Shown: piece after piece, positions 23,814-32,497 of the stretch | How the letters are laid out: the number at the start of each line of letters is the position of its first letter | How positions within the stretch are numbered: position 1 is the first letter of the stretch | Assembly (NCBI GenBank): GCA_036265915.1 | Contig: DATAOC010000040.1 | Location: 11,313-75,312, forward strand | Direction: 5' to 3' | Source: AR12 sp036265915 | GTDB lineage: Bacteria; Methylomirabilota; Methylomirabilia; Rokubacteriales; CSP1-6 | DNA length: 64,000 nucleotides | Program-made: the position numbers and the translations under genes | Notes under the pieces: generated by a model | The model's database searches: none | Told to the model about the DNA's origin: nothing | Seen by the model: the letters and a program-made list of their open reading frames with translations, nothing else

Positions 23814-24700
23814 ACGGCGCGCAGTCGCCGGCCGAACAGCCCTTGCGGTCTCAGGTAGAGCACCAGCAGGAAGGTGACGAACACGCCGACGTTCTGCAGC
23901 TGGAACGGCAGCACGAGCAGCGTGAGCGACTGCACGAGCCCGATGAGCAGTCCGCCCGCGAACGCGCCGGGGATGGAGCCGAGCCCGCCCAGCACGACCG
24001 CGACGAACATCAGCACGATGAAGTTCACGGCCACCGTCGGCTCGATCGGATGGTACGTCGCGAGCAGGCCGCCGGCGGCGGCGACGAGGGCGATGCCGAC
24101 GCCGAAGGCGAGGCCGTGCATGGCGCGGACATCGATGCCCTGGTAGGCAGCCGCCTCCGGATCGTCAGCGGCGGCGCGCAGCGCCTTGCCGAGATCTGTG
24201 CGCGTGAGGAAGACGTACACGCCGGCGGCCAGCACCAGCGCCATGGCGAACGCGTACGAGCGCGCCTGGTTCAGCAGCAGGCCGCCCACGGCGAAGGCGT
24301 GCGTGGCGTACGCGGTCCGGATGCCGCGCGGCATCGGCGTCAGCAGCATGGTGGCGCCGTTGGTGACGATGAGCGACAGCCCGAGGGTGAGGATCAGCTG
24401 CGCGTCCATCAGCCGCTGGGCGTCGCCGCCACCGGTGACGTGAACCAGCAGCGTCCGGTGCACGAGCACGCCGAGCAGGAAGAACGGCGGGATCACGACG
24501 AGCGCGCCGAGGAGCGGATCGACGCCGGCCAGGGCCAGGAAGTACGTGACGTACATCCCGAGCATCATGAAATCGCCCTGAGCGAAGTTGACCACGCGCA
24601 TGACGCCGAAGATCAGCGCCAGCCCGATGCTCATGAGCGCGTAGACGCCGCCCACGAGCAGGCCCGTCACGACGTACTGCGCGAGATCGGCCGCCGCCAC
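23810..24700 (-). CDS. livH: Branched-chain amino-acid-type ABC permease (LivH)
   Basis: A 296-residue inner-membrane permease with about eight hydrophobic segments. LivH landmarks are GGVYALMSIGLALIFGVMRVVNFAQGDFMMLG near the N-terminus, RALRAAADDPEAAAYQGIDV in the middle (the cytoplasmic coupling loop) and VLGGLGSIPGAFAGGLLIGL late. It pairs with the permease half of the downstream fusion gene, which it overlaps by 4 bases. It begins 6 bases after the livJ stop (the livJ stop is at 24707). No SD stronger than purine-rich sequence inside the livJ end is visible. Confidence 0.92.
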   Translation of the reverse strand: MAAADLAQYVVTGLLVGGVYALMSIGLALIFGVMRVVNFAQGDFMMLGMYVTYFLALAGVDPLLGALVVIPPFFLLGVLVHRTLLVHVTGGGDAQRLMDAQLILTLGLSLIVTNGATMLLTPMPRGIRTAYATHAFAVGGLLLNQARSYAFAMALVLAAGVYVFLTRTDLGKALRAAADDPEAAAYQGIDVRAMHGLAFGVGIALVAAAGGLLATYHPIEPTVAVNFIVLMFVAVVLGGLGSIPGAFAGGLLIGLVQSLTLLVLPFQLQNVGVFVTFLLVLYLRPQGLFGRRLRAV

Positions 24701-24706
24701 CCGCCG

Positions 24707-25921
24707 CTACTTGGCGCCGTGCCAGTTGGGCTTGCGCGTCGCGTACTCCGCCGGCACCACCGTGAACGGCTCGCCGTTCTGCCACTGCACGATGATCGGC
24801 GCCGCCCCGATGCGCCGGCCGCGCTCGTCGTACTTGATGCGCCCGGGCGCCAGGGTGGTGGCGGCGGGTCCCGTTCGCAGATCGAGCTTGGCCACCGCGT
24901 CGCGGATGGCCCGGGGATCGGCGGACTTCGCCATCTCCGCCGCTTCCTTGATGATCCAGACGTGCGCGTACGCCATGAGCGGATCCTGCGTCATGAACGG
25001 CTCGCCCGTGCGCTCGGTGAAGCGCTTGACCAGCTCCTCCTGACCCTTCAGCGGGTGCGCGGCGACCACCGACATGATGTTGTCGAGCAGCTCCTTGCCG
25101 ACGGTCTTGACGTACTCGGGCGTGACCAGCCAGGCGCCGACGCCCTGGATCGGCACCTTGACGCCGAACTCCTTCACTTTCTGCAGCACCTGGATCGAGT
25201 CCGGGAAGTTGGTGGCGCCGTAGAAGACGATGTCGGGCTGCGTTCCGCGAAGCTTCTGCACGATGGCGGTGGCGTCGGCGAGCGGCGGCGTCCACACCTC
25301 GTCCACGACGATCTCGATGCCCTTGGCCTTGAGCAGCTTCTCGCGCAGCGGCTTGAAGAAGAACACGGTGGCCGCGGTGTTGTCGCCGACGATGGCGGCC
25401 TTCCGGATCGGCTGGTTGTTGCGCTTCGCGAGGTCGACCACGAGGTCCAGCGCCTGCTCGGCCTGCACGGAGGACACGGGGCTCGTCTGGAACGTGTACT
25501 TGAAGCCGCGCTCCGTGATCGAGTCCGCGTAGGAGAGCGTGAACCACGGCACCTCGAGGCGCTCGGCGACCTCGGTCACGCCGAGCGTGAACGAGCTGAG
25601 CCAGGCGCCGATGCCGGCGCTGATCTTCTCGCGCGTCAGCGCGCGCTGGGCCGCGCTCACGGCCTTCTCCACGCTATCGCCGGCGTCCGCCTCGCGCAGC
25701 ACCAGCTTGGCGCCGCCGAGGGCCTTGATCCCGCCCTGCGCGTTGATCTCGGCGATCGCCATCTCGGCGCCCATCTTCTTGAGCTGCCCCTGGCGCGCCC
25801 AGCGCCCGGAGAGCGGCACCACCAGCGCGATCTTCACGTCGTCGGCCGCGCGGGCGGTGAGGGGAAGCAGCGTCATCGGCGCCGCCAGCAGCACGGCGAG
25901 CAGGAGCGCGAGTGGCTTCAT
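24707..25921 (-). CDS. livJ: Liv-type ABC transporter substrate-binding protein
   Basis: A 404-residue periplasmic binding protein. The Sec signal peptide MKPLALLLAVLLAAPMTLL...ARA ends near residue 23. The first lobe reads VKIALVVPLSGRWARQGQ, then GAEMAIAEINAQGGI. The central part AAIVGDNTAATVFFFKPLREKL and the segment QPDIVFYGATNFPDSIQVL are typical of type I binding proteins for amino acids and aromatic or amide ligands. The SD GAGGAG sits 8 bases before the ATG. It is the first transporter gene of the livJHMGF operon and lies 11 bases downstream of the enoyl-CoA hydratase gene. The transporter is thus probably expressed together with CoA-ester catabolism. Confidence 0.92.
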   Translation of the reverse strand: MKPLALLLAVLLAAPMTLLPLTARAADDVKIALVVPLSGRWARQGQLKKMGAEMAIAEINAQGGIKALGGAKLVLREADAGDSVEKAVSAAQRALTREKISAGIGAWLSSFTLGVTEVAERLEVPWFTLSYADSITERGFKYTFQTSPVSSVQAEQALDLVVDLAKRNNQPIRKAAIVGDNTAATVFFFKPLREKLLKAKGIEIVVDEVWTPPLADATAIVQKLRGTQPDIVFYGATNFPDSIQVLQKVKEFGVKVPIQGVGAWLVTPEYVKTVGKELLDNIMSVVAAHPLKGQEELVKRFTERTGEPFMTQDPLMAYAHVWIIKEAAEMAKSADPRAIRDAVAKLDLRTGPAATTLAPGRIKYDERGRRIGAAPIIVQWQNGEPFTVVPAEYATRKPNWHGAK

Positions 25922-25932
25922 CGATCGTCTCC

Positions 25933-26688
25933 TCAGGAGTAATTCGGGGTGCGTTTCTCGAGAAAGGCGCGGACGCCCTCCTTGAAGTGCGCGCTGCGCC
26001 GCACGCGATCGCCGAGCTCCTGCTCGAGCGCCTCGCGGGACATCGCGTGGTCCGCGATGGTGCTGCTGATCTGCTGCTTCACCGCTTGCACGGCGGCCGG
26101 GCTGTTGGCCGCGATCGTCTCCGCCGTCTCCAGCGCCCACGCCATGAGCCGGTCGGCCGGCACCACGCGGTTCACCAGCCCGATGCGTGCGGCCTCCGTC
26201 GCATCGATGAGCCGTCCGGTCAGCAGGAGCTCCATCGCGTGCACGTGGCCGATTTGCTGCACGAGCTTCACGGTGGCGCCGCCGAACGGATAGATCGACC
26301 AGCGGACTTCCGGCAGTCCGAAGCGCGCATGCGGCGCGGCCGCTCGCACGTCGGTCGAGAGCAGCAGCTCGAGCCCGCCGGCCACGCAGTCGCCGTTGAC
26401 GGCCGCCACGATCGGCTTGGCGTACGGCCGGTTCTTGAGCAGCGCGTGGCTGACCATGCGCGCCATCGCCGGCTCGGCGGAGAGATCGCCGCTCACGTCG
26501 GCGCCCGCGCTGAACGCGCGCTCGCCCGCGCCGGTCAGCACGATGCACCGGCAGGCGTCGCGCTCGAGGCGATCCCACAGGGCGGCCAGCTCGGCCATCA
26601 TCGCGCGCGGCATCGCGTTGCGGCGCGGCTGGTTGTCGATGGTCACCACGACGACGTGGGGCCCGTGCGGCTCCGCGCGCAGCTCCAT
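25933..26688 (-). CDS. Enoyl-CoA hydratase/isomerase family protein
   Basis: A 251-residue crotonase-superfamily enzyme. Key motifs are NQPRRNAMPRAMMAEL (CoA-binding), GAGERAFSAGADV (oxyanion-hole strand) and KPIVAAVNGDCVAGGLELLLSTDVRAA, the second oxyanion element. FGLPEVRWSIYPFGGA occupies the position where the hydratase catalytic Glu is usually found. The C-terminal EGVRAFLEKRTPNYS is the usual ending. It could hydrate, isomerise or hydrolyse an acyl-CoA. Its ATG overlaps by one base the stop of the upstream quinone oxidoreductase gene (TGATG). The livJ gene follows after 11 bases, so it belongs to the transport operon. Confidence 0.9.
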   Translation of the reverse strand: MELRAEPHGPHVVVVTIDNQPRRNAMPRAMMAELAALWDRLERDACRCIVLTGAGERAFSAGADVSGDLSAEPAMARMVSHALLKNRPYAKPIVAAVNGDCVAGGLELLLSTDVRAAAPHARFGLPEVRWSIYPFGGATVKLVQQIGHVHAMELLLTGRLIDATEAARIGLVNRVVPADRLMAWALETAETIAANSPAAVQAVKQQISSTIADHAMSREALEQELGDRVRRSAHFKEGVRAFLEKRTPNYS

Positions 26689-27671
26689 CAGCCGCGCCGC
26701 TCCGGCACGACGATGATCTTGCCGTGCGCCTTGCGGTCGGTGAGCAGGCGGATCGCGTCGGTTCCGCGGGAGAGCGGCAGCCGGTGCGTGACCAGCGGCC
26801 GTACGCGGCCGGCCGCGTACCAGGCGAGCAGCTCGTCCACCGAGCGCTGCAGCTTGTCCGGCGCGTGCCAGCGGAAATAGCGGAGGGACGAGCCGAGCGC
26901 CGCGCGATGCTTCACGAGCAGACGGTTGGCCGGGATGCTCGGGATGCCGCCGACGAAGCCGATCAGCAGTATCCGGCCCCCCCAGCCGAGTGACGAGAGC
27001 GCGGCGTCGAACAGGTCGCCGCCGACGGGATCGAAGCACACGTCGGCGCCCTTGCCGTCGGTGAGCGCCATCACGCGCTCCGTCAGCTTCTCGGTGGCGT
27101 AATCGATGGTGGCATCGGCCCCGTGCTCGCGCGCCACCGCCAGCTTGGCCGCGGTGCTCGCGGCGGCGATGACGCGCGCGCCCATCGCCTTGCCGATCTC
27201 GACCGCCGTCAGGCCGACGCCACCCGCCGCGCCGAGCACGAGCAGCGTCTCGCCCGCTTCGAGCCGGCCCTGCCACCGGATCGCGACGTGGCTCGAGAGG
27301 TAGGCGATCGGAAACGCGCCCGCCTGGTCGAACGGCATCGCGTCGGGGATCGCGAACGTCTCGGCCTCGTCGGCGAGCGCCTGCTCGGCAAAGCCGCCGT
27401 AAGCGAGAATGGCCATGACGCGGTCGCCGGCGCGGAAGCGCGTGACGCCCTCGCCGCAGCGGGCCACCACGCCGGCCGTCTCCAGGCCGGGGCTGAAGGG
27501 AAATTCCGGGCGCGTCTGGTACTTGCCGGCGACCATGATGGCATCGGCGTAGTTCACGCCGGTGGCCGCGACGTCGATCACCAGCTGGCCGGGCTCCGGC
27601 GTCGGCGGCGGCAGCTCTTCGAGCTTCAGGTCGTCCACGGGTCCCCATGCGCGACAGACGAGGGCTTTCAT
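26688..27671 (-). CDS. Zinc-independent quinone oxidoreductase / NADPH:quinone reductase-like MDR protein
   Basis: A 327-residue medium-chain dehydrogenase/reductase without zinc ligands. It has GVNYADAIMVAGKYQ at the N-terminus, the cofactor-binding motif VLGAAGGVGLTAVEIGKAMGARVI (about residues 145-168), VCFDPVGGDLFDAALSSL and a C-terminal KAHGKIIVVP. This is the QorA/crotonyl-CoA reductase-like branch, which reduces quinones or enoyl compounds with NADPH. It heads the operon with the enoyl-CoA hydratase and Liv genes. TATGCT (minus strand, 27686-27681) lies 9 bases before the ATG and may be its -10. The two enzymes together could process an unsaturated acyl-CoA. Confidence 0.9.
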   Translation of the reverse strand: MKALVCRAWGPVDDLKLEELPPPTPEPGQLVIDVAATGVNYADAIMVAGKYQTRPEFPFSPGLETAGVVARCGEGVTRFRAGDRVMAILAYGGFAEQALADEAETFAIPDAMPFDQAGAFPIAYLSSHVAIRWQGRLEAGETLLVLGAAGGVGLTAVEIGKAMGARVIAAASTAAKLAVAREHGADATIDYATEKLTERVMALTDGKGADVCFDPVGGDLFDAALSSLGWGGRILLIGFVGGIPSIPANRLLVKHRAALGSSLRYFRWHAPDKLQRSVDELLAWYAAGRVRPLVTHRLPLSRGTDAIRLLTDRKAHGKIIVVPERRG

Positions 27672-27737
27672 CGTCCCGGAAGCATACACGGGAGCGCTCG
27701 CTTGCGGGATGGCCGCGGGCGATGCAGACTTCGCCCG

Positions 27738-28787
27738 ATGCGCGTTCGCGTCCACATGCGCGTTCCCGGCACCGCGCCGATGCCCGAGCTCATGCGCCTC
27801 ATCGGCGGGATCGAGCGTGCGGGCTTCGATGGCGCCGGCATCCTGGACAGCCAGCTCCTGTCGCGCGACACGTTCGTCGTGCTCGCACAGGCGGCGACGC
27901 ACACGTCGCGACTGGAGCTGTTTCCCGCAGTGACGAATCCGCTGACGCGTCACGCCTCCGTCCTGGCCGGCGCCATCCAGAGCGTCGAGGAGCTGGCGCC
28001 GGGGCGCGTCAAGTTCGTGATGGGCACCGGCTACACGTCCGCCAGCACGATCGGCCGCCGCCCGGCCACGCTGTCGGAGATGCGCGAGTGCCTGCTGCGC
28101 GTGCGCGCGCTCCTCGCCGGCGACGCCGTCGACTTCGGCGGCACGCCGGGCCGCCTCGCGTTCGCCGCGAAGCGACCGATCCCGCTGATCATGGCCGCGT
28201 CGGGGCCGAAGGCGATCGAGCTCGCGGGCGAGGTCGCCGACGGCGTGCTGTTGCTGGTCGGCTTCAATCAGGGCATCGTCACGCGCGCGCTCGAGCACCT
28301 CGAGCGAGGGGCCAGGCGCGGCGGCCGGCGGCTCGCGGACCTCGAGATCATCTGGGCGGTGCGCATCGCGACAGCGCCGACCACGGCCGAGGCGCGGCGA
28401 CTGGCGCGGCCGACGGCCGTGCACTGGGGCGTCCTGCGCTGGGGCGGACACTGGCTCGAGCCCGCCGGCGTGCGGCTGCCGAAGCTCGAGATCCCGGCCG
28501 CCGTTCACGCGGTCTACCCGGACCTCTCGCACGCGCACGACTGGGAAGCGGCCATCGCCGCCACCGCCTTCGTCTCCGACGACGTGGTCGCCGAGCTGTG
28601 CGATGCCCTCGGCCTCGTCGGCGCGCCGGCCGAGTGCGGCGCGCGCATCGCGGCGATGACGAAGCTCGGCGTCCGGAACCTCTACTTGATGCCCGTGCTG
28701 ACGTTCGCGCCGCCGCAGCAAGAGATCGCCGCGTTCCGCGACGTCGTCTTCCCGCGGCTGCGCGAGCTTGGCCTCAGAGCGCCCTGA
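27738..28787 (+). CDS. LLM-class flavin-dependent oxidoreductase (luciferase-like/F420-type)
   Basis: A 349-residue luciferase-like monooxygenase fold protein. The N-terminal barrel carries LMRLIGGIERAGFDGAGILDSQLLSRD. It then has TSRLELFPAVTNPLTRHASVLAGAIQSVEELAPGR and VKFVMGTGYTSASTIGR. The phosphate-binding region PIPLIMAASGPKAIELAGEVADGVLL is the strongest match to F420- or FMN-dependent LLM enzymes such as tetrahydromethanopterin-reductase-like proteins. The substrate is unknown. The ATG at 27738 lies 66 bases from the divergent quinone-reductase start, so the two share a short regulatory region. Its 3' end overlaps that of the cytochrome c peroxidase-like gene by 14 bases, convergent. 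Confidence 0.87.
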   Translation: MRVRVHMRVPGTAPMPELMRLIGGIERAGFDGAGILDSQLLSRDTFVVLAQAATHTSRLELFPAVTNPLTRHASVLAGAIQSVEELAPGRVKFVMGTGYTSASTIGRRPATLSEMRECLLRVRALLAGDAVDFGGTPGRLAFAAKRPIPLIMAASGPKAIELAGEVADGVLLLVGFNQGIVTRALEHLERGARRGGRRLADLEIIWAVRIATAPTTAEARRLARPTAVHWGVLRWGGHWLEPAGVRLPKLEIPAAVHAVYPDLSHAHDWEAAIAATAFVSDDVVAELCDALGLVGAPAECGARIAAMTKLGVRNLYLMPVLTFAPPQQEIAAFRDVVFPRLRELGLRAP

Positions 28788-30225
28788 GGAAGGCCACCAG
28801 GTCGGCCTTCTGCTGGTCGCTGAGCTTCAGCTCGAAGCGGTTGTCGTAGAAGTTCACCACCTCGGCCAGCGTGGCGGCGGCGCCGTTGTGGAAGTACGGA
28901 GCGCGCCCGGACAGGCCGCGCAGGATCGGTCCCTTGAATCGCCCGATGTCGCTCCACTTGCCGGTGATCAGCGCCCGGCCGGGATCCGTGGTCACCTTCG
29001 TCCGGCGCGTCGTCTTGTTCCGCAACGTGTACACGGGCATGTCGCCGACGACGAGGCCGAAGCGATTGCGCAGGCTGCCGCGCACCGGCGGGTCGGCGAC
29101 GCCGATGTCGAGTGGCGCCGGCACCGAGTGGTCCCCGGCGTGCGGCGTGTCGTGGCAGGTGCTGCACGTCCCCGTCACGACGCGCACGTTGAAATCGTCG
29201 TTGATGCCGGCCACGTTCGTGATCCTGATCGGTAGCGTGTTGAACAGCGTCTCGCCGCGGGCGATGGCCGCGCGTGCCTCGTCGCGAGCGCTGCCGCGCG
29301 CGCCCTGCCAGCCCTCGAACTCGGTGAAGACGACAGGGTCGAAGTTCGGGTTCTTCCCGGTGCAGTTCGCTCCGTTGGCGTCGCAGCCGAGCGGATCGTT
29401 GCCACCGAATTCGAACGGCTCCGTCGCAAGGACGTCCGGCCCGCCCGCCGCGCCGTCCGCCGCCAGGTTGCCCGCGCGCCGGTCGACGAGCTGGGCGGTG
29501 AAGAGCCCGAGCTCGTAGTTGACGATGGCGCCGCGCTGCGCGGGCGCGACGTCGTTCGGCGACTGCGCGTGCCCGGTGGTCGCGTCGTTCGCCTGCTTCG
29601 AAAGATCGAAGTGGATCGCCGCCGCGTTGCCCCGCTGGTCGGTCTCGCGCCCGTCCCACATGACCGTGCTGAGGAAGGTCAGGTTGGTGGAGGGCAACGG
29701 ACGTCGAAAGAGCGACAGCTCCGTGCTGCTGGCGAACCGGTAAGGGTCGTCCACGCGCACGAGCTCGAACTCGGCGCCCGGCGGAATGCCCATGCCGACG
29801 CGGATCACGCCCTTGGTGAGCAGCATGCTGTAGGCCGCCAGCCGGGCGAGCGGCGTCGAGACGTCGGCCTCCGGAGAATTTGCGCCGTCGTTCGTCCGGA
29901 AGATCGGATCGGTGCCGCCCGTGCTCAGGAAGCGCGCCCGGACGGCGGCCGGCGTGATCGTCATGTTCGTCTTCGGATCGTGGCAGGTGACGCAGCGGCG
30001 CCCGTTGCTCCCGAGCTCCTGGTAGAACGGGTTGCCGTCGTCCACCACGGGGCCGCCCACGTGAATCGTCCGCGCCACGCCGGCGTCGTTCCGCGACTCG
30101 ACGCTGGAGTCGCCCGAGGACGCCGGGCCGGCGGCGCGCGCGGCGGACGCGACGAGCGCGGCGAGCGCGGCGACGAAGAGGACCGGAATGATCGACACTG
30201 CAGACGCGCGAGTGGTGAATCGCAT
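28774..30225 (-). CDS. Exported di-haem cytochrome c peroxidase (CcpA/MauG)-like protein
   Basis: A 483-residue exported protein. The signal peptide is at residues 1-32, ending ARAAG. Two CxxCH haem c sites are visible: RCVTCHDP (Cys78, Cys81, His82) and GTCSTCHDTP near residue 375. The C-terminal region SDIGRFKGPILRGLSGRAPYFHNGAAATLAEVVNFYDNRF is the characteristic end of the cytochrome c peroxidase/MauG family. It would reduce hydrogen peroxide in the periplasm or oxidise a partner. GAGGGAG precedes the ATG, and a promoter lies at 30270-30299. It is monocistronic and longer than classical CcpA (about 330). The extra length is between the two haem domains. Confidence 0.88.
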   Translation of the reverse strand: MRFTTRASAVSIIPVLFVAALAALVASAARAAGPASSGDSSVESRNDAGVARTIHVGGPVVDDGNPFYQELGSNGRRCVTCHDPKTNMTITPAAVRARFLSTGGTDPIFRTNDGANSPEADVSTPLARLAAYSMLLTKGVIRVGMGIPPGAEFELVRVDDPYRFASSTELSLFRRPLPSTNLTFLSTVMWDGRETDQRGNAAAIHFDLSKQANDATTGHAQSPNDVAPAQRGAIVNYELGLFTAQLVDRRAGNLAADGAAGGPDVLATEPFEFGGNDPLGCDANGANCTGKNPNFDPVVFTEFEGWQGARGSARDEARAAIARGETLFNTLPIRITNVAGINDDFNVRVVTGTCSTCHDTPHAGDHSVPAPLDIGVADPPVRGSLRNRFGLVVGDMPVYTLRNKTTRRTKVTTDPGRALITGKWSDIGRFKGPILRGLSGRAPYFHNGAAATLAEVVNFYDNRFELKLSDQQKADLVAFLRAL

Positions 30226-30269
30226 CGGATCTCCCTCGAGAAAAACGGAGTCGGCGGCTGTTCGGCGCT

Positions 30270-30299
30270 TACATCGCACGAGGTGCCAAGCGTCGTCAA
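30270..30299 (-). promoter_or_regulatory. Promoter of the cytochrome c peroxidase-like gene
   Basis: On the minus strand TTGACG (30299-30294), an 18-base spacer and GATGTA (30275-30270). It predicts a leader of about 35-40 bases carrying the SD. This leader is much longer than at most promoters in this window. Confidence 0.4.
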
Positions 30300-30351
30300 G
30301 CACCAGGGGCCGGCCGGCGGCTCGCGGCCGACCGCCACGCTCGAGGCCGGC

Positions 30352-30960
30352 TCAGAGCGCGATCAGACCCTGACGGACACCGACCGCCACGGCCTCGGTG
30401 CGGCTGCGCGCGCGCAGCTTGTCGAGCACCGAGGCGACGTGGAACTTCACCGTGTTGCGGGAGATCTTGAGCCGGATGGCGATCGCGCGATTGCTGAGCC
30501 CCTCCGCCATCATCTCCAGAACCTCGACCTCGCGCGATGTCAGCGCGCTCGCCGTGCCGTCCGCGCCGGCGGTCGCGGGCCCGGCGAGCGCGTCGGGATC
30601 GACGACGAGCAGCCCCGCCCGCGTCGCGGCCACCGCCGCGGACAGCTCGTCGGGGCCGGCGTCGGCGCGGAGCACGGCGCGCACGCCGGCGCGACGAAGA
30701 CGCGCCGTCCAGGCGGCGCGCGGCGCCGACGTCACCAGCACGATCGCCGGGGGCGGCGCCAGCCGGAGGCCGTCGAGTAGCCGAATGGCGGTCGCCAGCG
30801 GCATCGCGAGGATGACGACCGCCGTCGGATGCCGAGCACGCAACGCGTGCAGCGCGCCGGCCTCGATCACGGAGACGGAAAAGCTCGCGTTCGCGCGCAG
30901 CATCGCTTCCGTGCGGGCTCCGGTCACCGCCGTGTCGGCGACGACGAAGACGGACGTCAC
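30352..30960 (-). CDS. LuxR/NarL-type regulator with degenerate receiver domain
   Basis: A 202-residue protein starting at GTG 30960, which overlaps the stop of the protease gene (GTGA). Residues about 138-202 are a LuxR helix-turn-helix (ALTSREVEVLEMMAEGLSNRAIAIRLKISRNTVKFHV). The N-terminal 120 residues have a receiver-like alternation but no aspartate where the phosphoacceptor should be: residues 45-60 (around AVVILAMP) contain none. The usual KD before the last helix reads AD (VLRADAGPDEL). It therefore looks like a pseudo-receiver not controlled by phosphorylation. It is the last gene of a three-gene operon behind two trypsin-like proteases and may control that operon or its substrates. 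Confidence 0.85.
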   Translation of the reverse strand: MTSVFVVADTAVTGARTEAMLRANASFSVSVIEAGALHALRARHPTAVVILAMPLATAIRLLDGLRLAPPPAIVLVTSAPRAAWTARLRRAGVRAVLRADAGPDELSAAVAATRAGLLVVDPDALAGPATAGADGTASALTSREVEVLEMMAEGLSNRAIAIRLKISRNTVKFHVASVLDKLRARSRTEAVAVGVRQGLIAL

Positions 30961-31523
30961 GGCGCTGTCAGCCCCGCCGCTCGCGCGAACGCGATGACCC
31001 GCGCGACCGGCACCGCCAGCGCGAGGCCGCCGGCGACCATCGCGTTGAGTCCGACGACGGCGCCCGACACGTCGGCGAGCGGGCCACCCGAGTTGCCGGG
31101 CGCCAGCCGCACGTCGGCGTGAATCCACGGCACGCCGCCCGGTACGATCGGCGCCATGGCGTGGACGATGCCGGTGGTCACCGCGCCGCGCACCCCGAGC
31201 GGGTGACCGACGGCGACCACCAGCGAGCCGACGCGCGCCGGCGTCGTCGCGAGCGTCGCAGGGGCCAAGCCGGTGCCGCCGACCTCGAGCAAGGCGAGGT
31301 CCGCTTCGCGGTCACGCGCCACGATGCGGGCGGCGAGACGGACACCATCCATCAATCGTATCGCCACGCGCGGTGTGCCGACGACGTGCGCGCTCGTCAC
31401 CACGTGGCCCCGCGGCCACAGGACCCCCGAGCCGAGCCCGCCACGCTCGCCGCTGATCTCCACCGTGATGCGGCGCAGCGCCTCCGCCACGCCGGCGAAG
31501 TCGAGCGCCGCGTCGGGCATCAT
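30957..31523 (-). CDS. Trypsin-like (S1C/HtrA-type) serine protease without PDZ domain
   Basis: A 188-residue protein consisting only of a chymotrypsin-fold protease domain. The triad is visible: His46 in VTSAHVVG, Asp75 in DREADLALLE and Ser145 in APGNSGGPL. GHPLGVRGAVTTGIV is the usual HtrA segment. No signal peptide, PDZ or transmembrane segment is present, so it is probably cytoplasmic or exported by an unknown route. The start overlaps the stop of the PDZ-containing protease gene (ATGA), and its end overlaps the LuxR start (GTGA). Operon order is PDZ-protease, this protease, regulator. All three triad residues are intact, so activity is expected. Confidence 0.88.
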   Translation of the reverse strand: MMPDAALDFAGVAEALRRITVEISGERGGLGSGVLWPRGHVVTSAHVVGTPRVAIRLMDGVRLAARIVARDREADLALLEVGGTGLAPATLATTPARVGSLVVAVGHPLGVRGAVTTGIVHAMAPIVPGGVPWIHADVRLAPGNSGGPLADVSGAVVGLNAMVAGGLALAVPVARVIAFARAAGLTAP

Positions 31524-32377
31524 CGGGGCGAGCGTTCGCCGACGGTCACGGAGACGTCACGCGGCTCGCCGCCCCGCACGATCGCCGCGACGACCGCCTG
31601 TCCGACCTGCTGGGGGCGCAGCACGGCTCGCAGATCCAGCGGCTCGGTGACGGCGGCGCCGCCGACCGCCACGACGATGTCGCCGATGAGCAGGCCGGCG
31701 CGCGCGGCCGGGCTGTCGGGCTGGACATCGACCACGATGACCGCCGTGCGCTGCTCGGTGCCGAGCCGCGTGCGCAGCGCCTCGCCCAGGCGCACCTGCT
31801 GGGTACCGACGCCGAGGTACGGCCGCGGCAGGTGACCGCGCCGCAGCAGCTCCTGCACGGTGCGCTCGACCGTCGCCGCCGGGATGGCGAGCTGCAGATG
31901 GCGGCCGGAGCCGGAGGTCGTGATTCCCGCGACATGTCCGCGGACGTCCACGAGCGGGCCGCCCGAGAAGCCCGGATAGAGCGTGAGGTCGAGGCGCAGG
32001 ACACTGTCGTCGATGGCGCTGATCACGCCCCAGCTCGCGCGCGGGCCACGGCCGACCGCGAGCACGATGTGGCCCACACGCGGTGCATCCGACGCGACGT
32101 CGGCGACGGCGAGGGGGCCGCCGTCGATCCGCAGCACGGCGAGGTCGATGGCGGGGTCGCGGCCGGCGACGGTCGCGGATATCGTCCGGCCGTCCGGCGC
32201 GGTGACGGTCACGTCCTCGTCGAGCTCGACCGTATGGTCCGCCGTGACGACGAGGCCCGACCGCCAGTGCACGCCGGTGGACCCGACACGGCGCCGGCCG
32301 TTGACGCCCACGACGGCGCGGCTCGCATGCTCGACCGCGCCCGCAAGATCGTTGGAGAGGCTCAGTAGTGTGTTCAT
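31520..32377 (-). CDS. HtrA-like serine protease with one PDZ domain
   Basis: A 285-residue protease. The triad is His48 in VVTADHTVEL, Asp78 in DPAIDLAVLR and Ser138 in PGFSGGPLVD. Residues about 185-280 are a PDZ domain (YLGVGTQQVRLGEALR, ...VIVVDVQPDSPAARAGLLIGDIVVAVGG). Canonical HtrA has GNSGGP; this has GFSGGP. There is no signal peptide or membrane anchor, unlike DegP/DegS. First gene of the operon with the second protease and the LuxR protein; all junctions overlap. The start codon ATG at 32377 was chosen because the upstream in-frame residues are not protease-like. Divergent from the VOC gene with 120 bases between. Confidence 0.88.
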   Translation of the reverse strand: MNTLLSLSNDLAGAVEHASRAVVGVNGRRRVGSTGVHWRSGLVVTADHTVELDEDVTVTAPDGRTISATVAGRDPAIDLAVLRIDGGPLAVADVASDAPRVGHIVLAVGRGPRASWGVISAIDDSVLRLDLTLYPGFSGGPLVDVRGHVAGITTSGSGRHLQLAIPAATVERTVQELLRRGHLPRPYLGVGTQQVRLGEALRTRLGTEQRTAVIVVDVQPDSPAARAGLLIGDIVVAVGGAAVTEPLDLRAVLRPQQVGQAVVAAIVRGGEPRDVSVTVGERSPR

Positions 32378-32497
32378 GCCGTCAGCATGCGCGCCGACGT
32401 GCGAGCAGGGAACCGCCCGAACGGACGGGCCCGGTCGTGCAAAGGACGCTCCGACGAGGCACAATATCGGCTCAACCACCCGTTGAAGGAGCCGCAC

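Noticed and set aside
23843..25942. A 699-codon plus-strand frame.
   Set aside because: Antisense to livH and livJ, with low-complexity Arg/Glu/His composition.
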